Positions 8,725 to 17,896 of a stretch of 64,000 bases of DNA are shown one piece after another. The stretch is taken from NCBI RefSeq assembly GCF_019749255.1, contig NZ_JACWFH010000013.1, positions 41,480 to 105,479 of the forward strand, in the 5' to 3' direction. Position numbers and translations under genes: made by a program. Under the pieces are notes generated by a model. It did not search any database and was not told the origin of the DNA. It saw nothing but the letters and a program-made list of their open reading frames with translations. The first letter of the stretch is position 1. Each line of letters begins with the position of its first letter. This DNA comes from Mesobacillus maritimus. GTDB lineage: Bacteria; Bacillota; Bacilli; Bacillales; Cytobacillaceae.

Positions 8725-10074
8725 TTAGTCCACCTTCCTTTTTAAACAAGCGATATAAAAGCCATCAGAACCGAAATCCTGTGGAAGGATTTGCAGTTCA
8801 AAGTCATTGATCAAAGGACGAACGGCTTCAGGCATTCTTTCTGAAAACGCAGGATTGCCTATATAATCAGCTTGTTTTTGTAAAAATAATTTTACTGTTT
8901 CTTGATTTTCCTCACGGTCAATGGTGCATGTACTATAAACTAGGGTGCCCCCTTTTTTTACCAACGGAGCGACAGCTTCAAGTAAAGCTAGTTGAATTCC
9001 TTGAAGTCTCGTTAGATCCTCTTCCTTTTTTGTATATTTCATATCTGGCTTTCGGCGCATAACACCTAATCCTGAACAAGGAGCGTCAAGTAATATACGG
9101 TCAAACGACTCTGCTTCAAAATGCTCTTGAACGGTTCGGCTGTCTAAGCTTTTTGCCTCAATGTTTTCAAGACCAAGACGAGCTGCATTATCTTTAATTA
9201 ACTTCACTTTATGCTCATGTAAATCAAGAGAAATAACTCTCCCGGAGTTGTCTAGTTTTTCAGCTATATGAGTAGACTTTCCACCTGGTGCTGCACAGGC
9301 ATCCAGAATGCTCTCCTCTTTTTCTGCCCCGAGAGCATAGGCTGCAAGCATTGAACTTTCATCCTGAATCGTTAACATCCCATACTTGAACGGTGTTGAA
9401 GAGGCTAAATTGCCACGAAGGCATTTTATCGCTTCAGGAATGATTGGACTTGGTTCAACAGCAAACCCTTCTTCCTCTAATAACGTTAGACACTCTTCCA
9501 CTGAAATTCTCGTCACATTCACCCTTGCTGTTTGCAAAGGTGCCGTTAGATTAAGTTCACACATCTCTCTTGTCTTTTCCAAGCCTAACTGACTGACCCA
9601 TCTTTTGACAAGCCATTCAGGGTGACTTGTTTCAATCGCTAGCCGCGCGCTAGGGTCTTCAATGCTGTCCAATGAAGGAAGTCCATCCCTTTGAACACTC
9701 CTTAAAACGCCGTTTACTACACCGGCAATTCCTTTATGACCTCGTCGCTTAGCAATTTCAACGGCTTCATAAATAGCTGCCCTTTCCGGAATTCGATCTA
9801 AATACACCATTTGATACAAGGTCAACCGTAGTAACTGTAAAACCCAACCTTCTAGTTTGCGGCTGTTTTTAATAAATGGTTTTAAGAAAAAATCGAGGGT
9901 TAGCTTCCGTTGTAGTGTTCCGTACACGATTTCTGTTAGTAGCCCAATATCTTTCTTATCTATTTTATTTTTTTCAATTGCATCATTGAGCAAAAGATTG
10001 CTATAGGCTTGATTTTTTTCAATACTTTCCAGGAGATAAAGTGCAACCTCCCGGACATTTTTTTTACTGGCCAT
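8725..10074 (-). CDS. rsmB: 16S rRNA cytosine-967 C5 methyltransferase RsmB (Sun/YloM)
   Basis: RsmB methylates C967 of 16S rRNA. The 449 residues combine an N-terminal NusB-like RNA-binding domain (about 1-140) with a C-terminal SAM methyltransferase: [11 protein letters not shown] for SAM binding, DAPCSGLG and [10 protein letters not shown] containing the two catalytic cysteines. The ATG at 10074 follows AGGAGA and overlaps the end of fmt by 11 bases, suggesting coupled translation. Neighbours fmt upstream and rlmN downstream are as in B. subtilis. Confidence 0.96.
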   Translation of the reverse strand: MASKKNVREVALYLLESIEKNQAYSNLLLNDAIEKNKIDKKDIGLLTEIVYGTLQRKLTLDFFLKPFIKNSRKLEGWVLQLLRLTLYQMVYLDRIPERAAIYEAVEIAKRRGHKGIAGVVNGVLRSVQRDGLPSLDSIEDPSARLAIETSHPEWLVKRWVSQLGLEKTREMCELNLTAPLQTARVNVTRISVEECLTLLEEEGFAVEPSPIIPEAIKCLRGNLASSTPFKYGMLTIQDESSMLAAYALGAEKEESILDACAAPGGKSTHIAEKLDNSGRVISLDLHEHKVKLIKDNAARLGLENIEAKSLDSRTVQEHFEAESFDRILLDAPCSGLGVMRRKPDMKYTKKEEDLTRLQGIQLALLEAVAPLVKKGGTLVYSTCTIDREENQETVKLFLQKQADYIGNPAFSERMPEAVRPLINDFELQILPQDFGSDGFYIACLKRKVD

Positions 10075-11020
10075 GATTCTCTCCTAACTTCATACCAGCT
10101 TCAATCTGAGATCCGGCTCCACGGAGAAATTGTCCTGCATCCATCCGTTTTTTCCCGGCAGGTTGAAGCTCTGTAACTTTAATGCCTGTTTGGTCACCAC
10201 TTGCGACCACAAACCCGTCATCCTCTATCGAAAGAATTGTTCCAGGTTCAGCGCCAACAGATACTTTTAGTTTTTCTGTTTTCCAGATTTTTAAAACAGA
10301 TCCGTTAAGAGTACTGTACGCAACCGGCCAAGGATTCATCCCACGTACATGGTTATAAATCTCTGTACCTGTTTTGCTCCAATCAATTTTCTCCTGCTCG
10401 CGTTTGATATTCCAAGCAAAAGTCGCTTCCTCATCGTTCTGTTTTATCGGAGTTAGTTCTCCATTTAAAAGCTTTGGAACACTCTCTGACAACAGCTTTG
10501 CTCCTGCTTTACTTAATTTATCATGAAGGGTCCCAACATTATCATTTTCCTCAATTTGAACTTCTACCTGTGTTAAAATATCGCCGGCATCTAGTTTCTC
10601 AGCCATGTACATGATTGTAATCCCTGTTTTCTCATACCCGTTGATAATCGCATAATGGATCGGCGCTCCACCACGGAGTTCAGGTAGTAGGGAAGCATGG
10701 ACGTTAATACACCCAAACTGGGGAGCCTCTAAAAGCTCTTTTGGCAAGATTTGCCCAAAAGCCGCTGTGACAACAAGGTCTGGTTTTAAAGATAGAATTT
10801 TTTCCAATTCATCTTTCTGGCGAATTTTCTCTGGCTGAAAGACAGGAATTCCTTGTTTTACTGCCTCCACCTTCACTGGCGGAGGAGTCAACACTTTCTT
10901 CCGACCAACTGGGCGATCTGGTTGGGTGACTACAGCTATGACTTCATAGCCATCGTGGATAAGCTGCTGCAGGACCGGGACTGAAAAATCAGGGGTACCC
11001 ATAAAGACGATTTTGGTCAT
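10064..11020 (-). CDS. fmt: Methionyl-tRNA formyltransferase
   Basis: Fmt formylates initiator Met-tRNA using 10-formyltetrahydrofolate. The 318-residue protein has the N-terminal [10 protein letters not shown], the folate-site [18 protein letters not shown] (family: SLLPxLRGxAPI) and the C-terminal OB-like domain. The start overlaps the def stop by four bases (ATGA), so the formylation and deformylation enzymes are translationally coupled, as is common in bacteria. Confidence 0.97.
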   Translation of the reverse strand: MTKIVFMGTPDFSVPVLQQLIHDGYEVIAVVTQPDRPVGRKKVLTPPPVKVEAVKQGIPVFQPEKIRQKDELEKILSLKPDLVVTAAFGQILPKELLEAPQFGCINVHASLLPELRGGAPIHYAIINGYEKTGITIMYMAEKLDAGDILTQVEVQIEENDNVGTLHDKLSKAGAKLLSESVPKLLNGELTPIKQNDEEATFAWNIKREQEKIDWSKTGTEIYNHVRGMNPWPVAYSTLNGSVLKIWKTEKLKVSVGAEPGTILSIEDDGFVVASGDQTGIKVTELQPAGKKRMDAGQFLRGAGSQIEAGMKLGENHGQ

Positions 11021-11502
11021 TCTTCGTTCAACTCCTCTAATTCTTTTTCATCTAAGTATTTGCTTACTTTAGAAGTGAACAAAATGCCATGGAGATGATC
11101 AATTTCATGTTGAATGGCTCTCGCTAAAAAGTCCTCAGCTTCCATCTCATAGTATTTCCCTTTTCGATTTTGGGCCCGTACTTTAATTTTAAAGGCTCTG
11201 GTCACTTCACCAAAAAGCCCCGGAAAGCTAAGACAGCCTTCTGGTCCTATTTGATTTCCAGTACTTTCTATAATTTCTGGATTAATCAATTCAATTGTCC
11301 CATGGTGATCATCCACATCAACAATCGCAATTTGTTTATCTATATTAATTTGCGGAGCAGCAAGTCCTACTCCATCAAACTCAATCATGGTCTCATACAT
11401 ATCATCCAGGAGTTTCGCTAACTTTTTGTCAAAAAGTGTTACAGGTTTGCATTCCTGTTCTAATATCTCAGCTGGATGCATTACTATCTTTCGAATCGCC
11501 AA
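11017..11502 (-). CDS. def: Peptide deformylase
   Basis: Def removes the N-formyl group from nascent proteins; it is a metalloenzyme. All three motifs are present: [16 protein letters not shown] (metal cysteine) and QHEIDHLHG (two metal histidines and catalytic Glu). I chose the TTG at 11500-11502, seven bases after GGAGG, giving [14 protein letters not shown], which matches the family. An upstream TTG at 11523 lies before the Shine-Dalgarno. The protein is 161 residues. It sits between priA and fmt. Confidence 0.95.
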   Translation of the reverse strand: MAIRKIVMHPAEILEQECKPVTLFDKKLAKLLDDMYETMIEFDGVGLAAPQINIDKQIAIVDVDDHHGTIELINPEIIESTGNQIGPEGCLSFPGLFGEVTRAFKIKVRAQNRKGKYYEMEAEDFLARAIQHEIDHLHGILFTSKVSKYLDEKELEELNEE

Positions 11503-11747
11503 TTTTGTTCCTCCAATATTCAATTACTTGGTGCTTCTCTTTCCATGTTTCCACAAAATAAATAAGTTCCATACTATAACATTAGGCGCTTTTCTTAAAC
11601 TTTTTTGCTTTAGGAGCTAATCGCCAATTGATTTTAAGCAACCTAACTCATATAAAACTAAATTGATAACAAAGAGCCTACGAACGTATTTAAAGACTAT
11701 TAACTAGCTATTCTTTCGTTAAAATCAGCTATTGGGTGTTTAACGAA

Positions 11748-14162
11748 TCACATTAAAATGTACGGATTTAAATCCATTGAAATTTGTAGACTTCCAGTAG
11801 TGGTTTCCTGCTGGTAATGATCAAGAATGGCTTTTAAAGCGGTTTTCAGCTCTGGTTCCTTTTTGTATTTTATCAAACATTGATACCGATATCTATTTTT
11901 GATCCTAGGGATAGGGGAAGCTACGGGTCCAAGGACAACAGCCTCCTGAGAAAGCCTGGAGGTGACAAAACGGGTGATTTTTTCCGTTACGGAAACAGCC
12001 TTCATTAGCTCTTCATGGCTAACCGTAATAAGCGTAAGGTAATAGAAGGGTGGATACTTATGGATTTTCCTTGCCATCATCTCCTGGTTGTAAAAACGAT
12101 CATAATCCTGAGTACCTGCCAGTTCAATACTATAATGTTCAGGGGTATATGTTTGAATTACCACTTCACCTGGAAGCTCATGACGTCCGGCTCGTCCACT
12201 TACTTGCGTTAATAGCTGAAACGTTTTTTCTGAAGAACGCAAATCTGGTAAATGAAGCATCGTATCCGCACTCAAAACCCCAACTAGAGTAATATTCGGA
12301 AAATCTAACCCCTTGGCAATCATTTGCGTACCTAGTAAAATGTCTGCTTCTCCTTCTTGAAAAGCATTTAATAACTTTTCGTGCGACCCCTTACGTCCAG
12401 TTGTATCTACATCCATTCTGATAACCCTGGCCTCGGGTAGTAGCTTCGTCAGTTCTTCCTCGACTTTTTGCGTACCTGTCCCGAAATAGCGTATATGTTC
12501 GCTATTGCATTCTGGACAAATCGTTGGTACCCGTTCTTCATGACCACAATAATGACATTTCATAAGCTCCTGGAAGCGATGGTAGGTAAGGGTAATATCA
12601 CAATTTGGACAGTTCACAACAAACCCGCAATCCCTACACATTACAAATGAGGAATGTCCTCTTTTATTTAGAAAAAGCACGGTTTGCTCGCCTTTTTCAA
12701 TCCGATCTTGCAGTTTTTCAAAAAGCACACGCGAAAACATTGACCTATTGCCTTCACGCAGTTCTTCTCTCATATCAATAATTTCAACTGAAGGTAACGG
12801 TTGTTCATTCATTCGACTCGGCAAGTTAAGCAAGGTGTAGACTCCTTTTTGTGCCCGGGCAAAGGACTCAAGAGAAGGGGTAGCACTTCCCAGTACTACA
12901 GGGCACCGGTGAGTCGCTGCTCGCTTAATCGCCACATCTCGCGCATGGTATCGAGGGTTCTCCTCCTGCTTATAACTTGTTTCATGTTCTTCGTCAATGA
13001 TGATAATTCCCAGATTTTCAAAAGGAGCAAAAATCGCCGAACGTGCGCCAACAACGACCTTGACCTCACGCCGCTGAATTTTTCTCCATTCATCATATTT
13101 TTCACCTGCAGATAACCCACTGTGCATGACTGCGACTAAATCCCCGAATCGTTCTTTAAACCGCTTGACCATTTGGGGAGTTAACGCAATTTCAGGAACA
13201 AGAACGATTGCTTCTTCCCCTTTTTCAAGAACACTTTGAATCGACTGGAGATAGATTTCTGTCTTCCCACTTCCAGTAACGCCGTATAATAAGAACACTT
13301 CATGACGTTCTTCTTCAATTGATGAGAGGATTGGCATAATCGCCTTTTCTTGTGCAACAGTAAGAGGTAGAGGTCCCTGACGTTTAAACTCCCTTTCAGC
13401 ATATGGGTCACGGTAAACCTCCATAAATTCCTCACTCAGGATCCCCTTTTTCACCAATGCTTTCACAGATGCCTGTGAGACACCTGTATCTCCTAATAAG
13501 GTTTTTAGTTCAACCGGTCCAGTGTGGTCGAGAAAAAACGCTAATACCTGCTTCTGCCCTTTTGCTTGTAAGGATAGGTTCTCTATTTCAACTGTAAGCT
13601 GCGGCCGACCCAAAAGGGACTGGATATGTTTTACCTTTTTTTTCCGAACTCGATCCTTTACTTGATAAATAACCTCTACATATCCACGTTCCGCTTCCTG
13701 CTTTAACATTGAAACAAGCCCTCTGTCTACGACCTCTTGCCAGGTTGCTTCCTTTCCGCCCATAAACAAAGCTTTCGTTTCCTCTTGAAGCAACTCCCAC
13801 TTTACATGGGCAGCCAAAATAACTTTTTTTTCATATTTGGCTTTCAAAGCGGCTGGAAGCATCACTTGAAAAGCAGAAATTTTGTAACACAACGTATGCT
13901 CAGTTAACCAGTCACCAAGAGTAAGCAACTCTTTATTCAACACTGGCGTTAAGTCTAGTGGTTCCACAATTTGTTTTAACTTTTTAAAATCCGATTCTGT
14001 TTTAAGGCCCGTGACAAACCCCTGTATATTACGTGGGCCAAATGGAACATTCACTCGAACTCCTGGAACAATTACATTTTCAAGATGTTCAGGTACAAGA
14101 TAATCAAATGTTTTGTCTGTCTGTTTTGCCGGTACATCTACAATGACACTGGCAATTCTCAT
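11748..14162 (-). CDS. priA: Primosomal replication-restart helicase PriA
   Basis: PriA recognises stalled forks and loads the replicative helicase. The 804-residue protein has an N-terminal DNA-binding domain, Walker A GVTGSGKTEIY, Walker B DEEH, helicase motif GSATPSLES, and an eight-cysteine zinc region (CRDCGFVVNCPNC ... CHYCGH ... CPEC) inserted in the helicase core. GTQMIAKGLDFPN and VSGRAGR complete the second RecA lobe. Its ATG overlaps the coaBC stop by four bases. A gap of about 245 bases separates it from def; I see only a weak inverted repeat there, near the priA stop. Confidence 0.97.
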   Translation of the reverse strand: MRIASVIVDVPAKQTDKTFDYLVPEHLENVIVPGVRVNVPFGPRNIQGFVTGLKTESDFKKLKQIVEPLDLTPVLNKELLTLGDWLTEHTLCYKISAFQVMLPAALKAKYEKKVILAAHVKWELLQEETKALFMGGKEATWQEVVDRGLVSMLKQEAERGYVEVIYQVKDRVRKKKVKHIQSLLGRPQLTVEIENLSLQAKGQKQVLAFFLDHTGPVELKTLLGDTGVSQASVKALVKKGILSEEFMEVYRDPYAEREFKRQGPLPLTVAQEKAIMPILSSIEEERHEVFLLYGVTGSGKTEIYLQSIQSVLEKGEEAIVLVPEIALTPQMVKRFKERFGDLVAVMHSGLSAGEKYDEWRKIQRREVKVVVGARSAIFAPFENLGIIIIDEEHETSYKQEENPRYHARDVAIKRAATHRCPVVLGSATPSLESFARAQKGVYTLLNLPSRMNEQPLPSVEIIDMREELREGNRSMFSRVLFEKLQDRIEKGEQTVLFLNKRGHSSFVMCRDCGFVVNCPNCDITLTYHRFQELMKCHYCGHEERVPTICPECNSEHIRYFGTGTQKVEEELTKLLPEARVIRMDVDTTGRKGSHEKLLNAFQEGEADILLGTQMIAKGLDFPNITLVGVLSADTMLHLPDLRSSEKTFQLLTQVSGRAGRHELPGEVVIQTYTPEHYSIELAGTQDYDRFYNQEMMARKIHKYPPFYYLTLITVSHEELMKAVSVTEKITRFVTSRLSQEAVVLGPVASPIPRIKNRYRYQCLIKYKKEPELKTALKAILDHYQQETTTGSLQISMDLNPYILM

Positions 14163-15370
14163 TTCAACTCGTCCTTCTTAAGTTGTTTCGCAACCTCTGT
14201 CAACAAATGGGTGGCTACCTCTGTTTTCGTCATTAATGGGAGGTTCACCTGACTCCCATCCTTTTTGAAGATCGTGACAATATTGGTATCCGTCCCAAAA
14301 CCTGCACCTTCTTGTTTGACATTGTTGGCCACAATCATATCGGCATTTTTCTTGATTAATTTTTTACGAGCATATTCTTCTACTTGATCTGTCTCAGCTG
14401 CAAATCCGATTAATAGTTGCTGCTGTTTCTTTTGTCCAAGTTCAAATAAGATATCCTTGGTTCGTTCAAGCTCAAGGCTTTGCCCACCATCTTGTTTCTT
14501 CATCTTGTTATCATACGTTGTTTTAGGACGATAATCTGCGACCGCTGCTGTTTTAATCACGACATCAGCATCATCAAATTTTTCAAAAACGGCCTGATAC
14601 ATATCTTCCGCACTTTCTACGTTAATCGTTTCCACACCTGCTGGAGGGGATAGCGTGACTGGTCCACTTACCAAATAAACATTTGCGCCTAACCTCTTTG
14701 CTTCGGCTGCAATTGCATATCCCATCTTTCCTGTTGAGTGATTTGTTAAAAACCGAACAGGATCTATTTTTTCTCTGGTTGGACCTGCTGTGATAACAAT
14801 TGTTTTCCCAGCTAATAGTGTTTGAACAGGCTTGAGTTTTTCACTTAGCAATTCAACAATGGTTTCAGGTTCTTCTAGCCTACCTTTCCCTACATAACCA
14901 CAGGCCAGATACCCCTCTCCAGGCTCTATAAACTGATAGCCAAAATTTACTAGTACCTTCATATTTTTTATGACTGCAGGGTGGTCATACATATGTACAT
15001 TCATTGCAGGAGCGATCCAAACAGGACAGGTTGCCGCAAGGAGGATCGTAGTGATCATATTATCAGCGATCCCATTTGCAAGTTTCCCAATTGTATTTGC
15101 TGTTGCCGGGGCAACTAGAATGAAATCGGCCCAGTCAGCTAAATCGATATGGGCGATCACCTTTGGATTTTTTTCATCAAAGGTATCTGTAAACACCTCA
15201 TTACGAGACATCGCTTGAAAGGTTAGAGGCGTGACAAACTTTGCAGCAGATTCACTTAAAATGACTTTTACTTCTGCACCGGCTTGGGTCAATTTGCTTG
15301 TAAGCGCAACTGCCTTGTAGACAGCAATTCCCCCGGTCACACATAGCAAGATTTTTTTCCCATTCAGCAT
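14159..15370 (-). CDS. coaBC: Bifunctional phosphopantothenoylcysteine decarboxylase / phosphopantothenate-cysteine ligase
   Basis: CoaBC catalyses two consecutive steps of coenzyme A synthesis: CTP-dependent joining of cysteine to phosphopantothenate, then decarboxylation. The N-terminal flavin decarboxylase half (about 1-185) has GGIAVYKA, APATANTIGKLANGIADN and PAMNVHMYDHPA, with the ACGYVGKGR substrate-recognition clamp. The C-terminal ligase half has ITAGPTREKIDPVRFLTNHS and AAVADYRP. At 403 residues it is full length. The start at 15370 gives MLNGKKILL, identical in layout to the B. subtilis protein. A 365-base gap with a repeat element separates it from rpoZ. Confidence 0.97.
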   Translation of the reverse strand: MLNGKKILLCVTGGIAVYKAVALTSKLTQAGAEVKVILSESAAKFVTPLTFQAMSRNEVFTDTFDEKNPKVIAHIDLADWADFILVAPATANTIGKLANGIADNMITTILLAATCPVWIAPAMNVHMYDHPAVIKNMKVLVNFGYQFIEPGEGYLACGYVGKGRLEEPETIVELLSEKLKPVQTLLAGKTIVITAGPTREKIDPVRFLTNHSTGKMGYAIAAEAKRLGANVYLVSGPVTLSPPAGVETINVESAEDMYQAVFEKFDDADVVIKTAAVADYRPKTTYDNKMKKQDGGQSLELERTKDILFELGQKKQQQLLIGFAAETDQVEEYARKKLIKKNADMIVANNVKQEGAGFGTDTNIVTIFKKDGSQVNLPLMTKTEVATHLLTEVAKQLKKDELK

Positions 15371-15542
15371 TCATAGTACCCCCAATGGCTAACTTGACTT
15401 CTAGTTACATTATGATTGAATCTGTTTATTTTTTCATCAATAAAAACTAGGTATTTCTCGAAAACTATAAAATAGACTTGAATTGTTAATTTCCGCCAAA
15501 GACCCTTTAGCTATTCTTGTTTGTCTGCAGCCAAAGGCGGCT

Positions 15543-15671
15543 GTTGATTTACGCACCAGGCACGAGCGGTTCGCGGGCGTGATGGGGAGCCTCCTCGGCG
15601 CATAAGCACCTGCGAGGACTCCACTGCTCCGTACTTCCACAAGAGTCTTCGTGCCTTCCGCTCCAATCAAC
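15543..15671. repeat. 129-bp GC-rich imperfect palindromic element (full copy)
   Basis: The element is bounded by GTTGAT and ATCAAC, with longer inverted arms (AGGCACGA near 15558-15565, TCGTGCCT near 15649-15656) and inner GC-rich pairing. Its composition is distinctly richer in GC than the surroundings. It occupies most of the 365-base coaBC-rpoZ gap; the remainder is unremarkable AT-rich DNA. Related fragments lie at 32510-32563 and 42155-42218. I recall similar dispersed intergenic repeats in other Bacillaceae, but cannot confirm identity here. Confidence 0.75.
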
Positions 15672-15709
15672 TAAGAAAACAACATTGTGCTTAAACACAG
15701 CCAATAAAA

Positions 15710-15738
15710 TAAAAATAACAACCTAGAGTAGGTTGTTA
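15710..15738 (-). terminator. Rho-independent terminator of the gmk-rpoZ transcript
   Basis: AACAACCTA (15717-15725) pairs perfectly with TAGGTTGTT (15729-15737) around three bases. On the minus strand it overlaps the rpoZ stop codon and is followed by a T-rich run. Confidence 0.85.
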
Positions 15739-15960
15739 TTTGGCTGCATATGTGTCTTCCTGACCAGCTGTTGTTTTGAAATGAAGCTTTTCAGCGTGAA
15801 TCTCTTCAAGCGCTTTGCCGACATACTTATGAGAAACATATTTATCAAGCAGTGTGTTTTGTTGAATTTGCATGTTTCTCGCACGCTTTGCTGCAACGGA
15901 TACTAATGAATATTTTGAATCAATCTTTGTTAACAATGAATCAATGGATGGATAAAGCAA
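15736..15960 (-). CDS. rpoZ: RNA polymerase omega subunit
   Basis: Omega assists folding and assembly of the beta-prime subunit. The 74-residue protein has the family pattern [25 protein letters not shown] and [12 protein letters not shown]. The start is a TTG at 15958-15960, nine bases after a GGAGG that lies inside the end of gmk. A longer frame reaching 16050 would duplicate gmk sequence and is not credible. The C-terminal tail is slightly longer than in the B. subtilis protein. It starts one base after the gmk stop. Confidence 0.94.
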   Translation of the reverse strand: MLYPSIDSLLTKIDSKYSLVSVAAKRARNMQIQQNTLLDKYVSHKYVGKALEEIHAEKLHFKTTAGQEDTYAAK

Positions 15961-15961
15961 A

Positions 15962-16576
<615 letters not shown>

Positions 16577-16586
16577 TTATAAAATC

Positions 16587-16850
16587 CTACCCTTCATCCG
16601 TTATATCATCACGGTCATTTAAGCGTGCAGCCACTGTCTCTGGCTGTACTGCGGAAAGAATAACATGATCACTATCCATTACAATCACGGCACGTGTGCG
16701 CCGTCCATAGGTAGCATCAATCAACGAGCCTCTATCTCGGGCATCTTGTATAATTCGTTTAATTGGCGCGGATTCTGGACTTACAATCGAAATAATTCTA
16801 TTAGCCGATACAATATTGCCAAATCCAATATTAATAAGCTTAATTCCCAT
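16587..16850 (-). CDS. remA: Extracellular matrix regulator RemA (YlzA)
   Basis: RemA is a small DNA-binding protein that in B. subtilis activates biofilm matrix operons and osmoprotection genes and forms ring-like oligomers. The 87-residue sequence has the conserved [24 protein letters not shown] block near the start, then [27 protein letters not shown] precedes the ATG at 16850. Gene order yloC-remA-gmk-rpoZ is conserved in Bacillus. Confidence 0.95.
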   Translation of the reverse strand: MGIKLINIGFGNIVSANRIISIVSPESAPIKRIIQDARDRGSLIDATYGRRTRAVIVMDSDHVILSAVQPETVAARLNDRDDITDEG

Positions 16851-16906
16851 GATGTTCCCCCACTCATCATTTTTGTATTTTGCCCCTGTACATAGCTTCC
16901 TAAACT

Positions 16907-17782
16907 CTATTCGATATTTTGAACCTGTTCTTTTACCTTTTCAAGCAAACTCTTCATTTCGACGACCTCCATGGCTATCTTTGAATCATTCGCCTTTGAG
17001 CCAATTGTATTAATTTCTCGGTTCATTTCTTGAACTAAAAAGTCTAGCTTTCTGCCAATCGGTTCTGTAAGTTGAAGAATGGTAAGGAATTGTTTGATAT
17101 GACTTTCTAGCCTCGTCAATTCTTCATTTATATCTGCCTTGTCAGCAAAAATGGCTACTTCAGTCAAAATACGAGTTTCCTCTAATTGACCACCTACGAA
17201 TTCGTCCATTTTCTTCGTAAGCCTATCGCGGAATTGCTCAACCACAATAGGGGCAAATTGCCTAACTTTATGGGATCGTGCTTGAAGACGTTCAATATTT
17301 CCTTTCACATCCAATTCAAGAGCTTTCCCTTCACGAATTCGCATTTGCACAAGTTCGTCAATAGCTAATGATAGTGCTTTTAATACCAGGCTTTCAAGAA
17401 ATTCGTTTTCTGTATTTTTCTCTTCAATTTGGATAAGCTCAGGTCTATTTACCAATTCACCCAGCGTTACCTCACCCGAAAGACCGTATTTATCTTTAAC
17501 TTCAGTTATGTAGCGGAAATATTGATCGAGGAGCTCCCAGTCTATCTTTACACCTCGGTTGATAGCTGCTTGGCCATCAAGCGTTACATAGACCTCAACT
17601 CTTCCTCTCTTAATATGGGTGGCGAGGCTCTTTTTTAAGTTGGCTTCAATCTTTAAAAGTTGGTTTGGCATCCGAATATGGAACTCACAAAAGCGATGGT
17701 TGACACTTTTAATCTCTACTGTCACTCCAAGCTGCTCTGTTTCCACCGTACCTCGACCAAAGCCGGTCATGCTTACGACCAT
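16907..17782 (-). CDS. yloC: YicC/YloC family endoribonuclease-like protein
   Basis: This 291-residue protein is a YicC family member (YicC-like N-terminus plus DUF1732 C-terminus). E. coli YicC has been reported as an endoribonuclease; the role in Bacillus is less clear. Signature parts are [25 protein letters not shown] and the C-terminal [17 protein letters not shown] chose the ATG at 17782, which gives [10 protein letters not shown] with GGATGT upstream; a longer frame begins at 17797. It is followed by remA in the same orientation. Confidence 0.92.
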   Translation of the reverse strand: MVVSMTGFGRGTVETEQLGVTVEIKSVNHRFCEFHIRMPNQLLKIEANLKKSLATHIKRGRVEVYVTLDGQAAINRGVKIDWELLDQYFRYITEVKDKYGLSGEVTLGELVNRPELIQIEEKNTENEFLESLVLKALSLAIDELVQMRIREGKALELDVKGNIERLQARSHKVRQFAPIVVEQFRDRLTKKMDEFVGGQLEETRILTEVAIFADKADINEELTRLESHIKQFLTILQLTEPIGRKLDFLVQEMNREINTIGSKANDSKIAMEVVEMKSLLEKVKEQVQNIE

Positions 17783-17853
17783 CCAGAACACATCCATTCT
17801 CTTAGAGTCGTTTCATCTTAAATCAGTTTTCTTTTATGTATAACCCTTCTAGG

Positions 17854-17890
17854 CAAAAAAGAAAGGCAATAGAGGGTATCTCTATTACCT
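17854..17890 (-). terminator. Rho-independent terminator of yloB
   Basis: GGCAATAGAG (17865-17874) pairs with CTCTATTACC (17880-17889), with one wobble. On the minus strand it starts at the yloB stop and is followed by a T-rich tract. Confidence 0.75.
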
Positions 17891-17896
17891 TACGGA

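Noticed and set aside
11716..11748. Terminator after priA (TTCGTTAAA/TTTAACGAA)
   Set aside because: The stem is AT-rich, has a 15-base loop and lacks a T-run.
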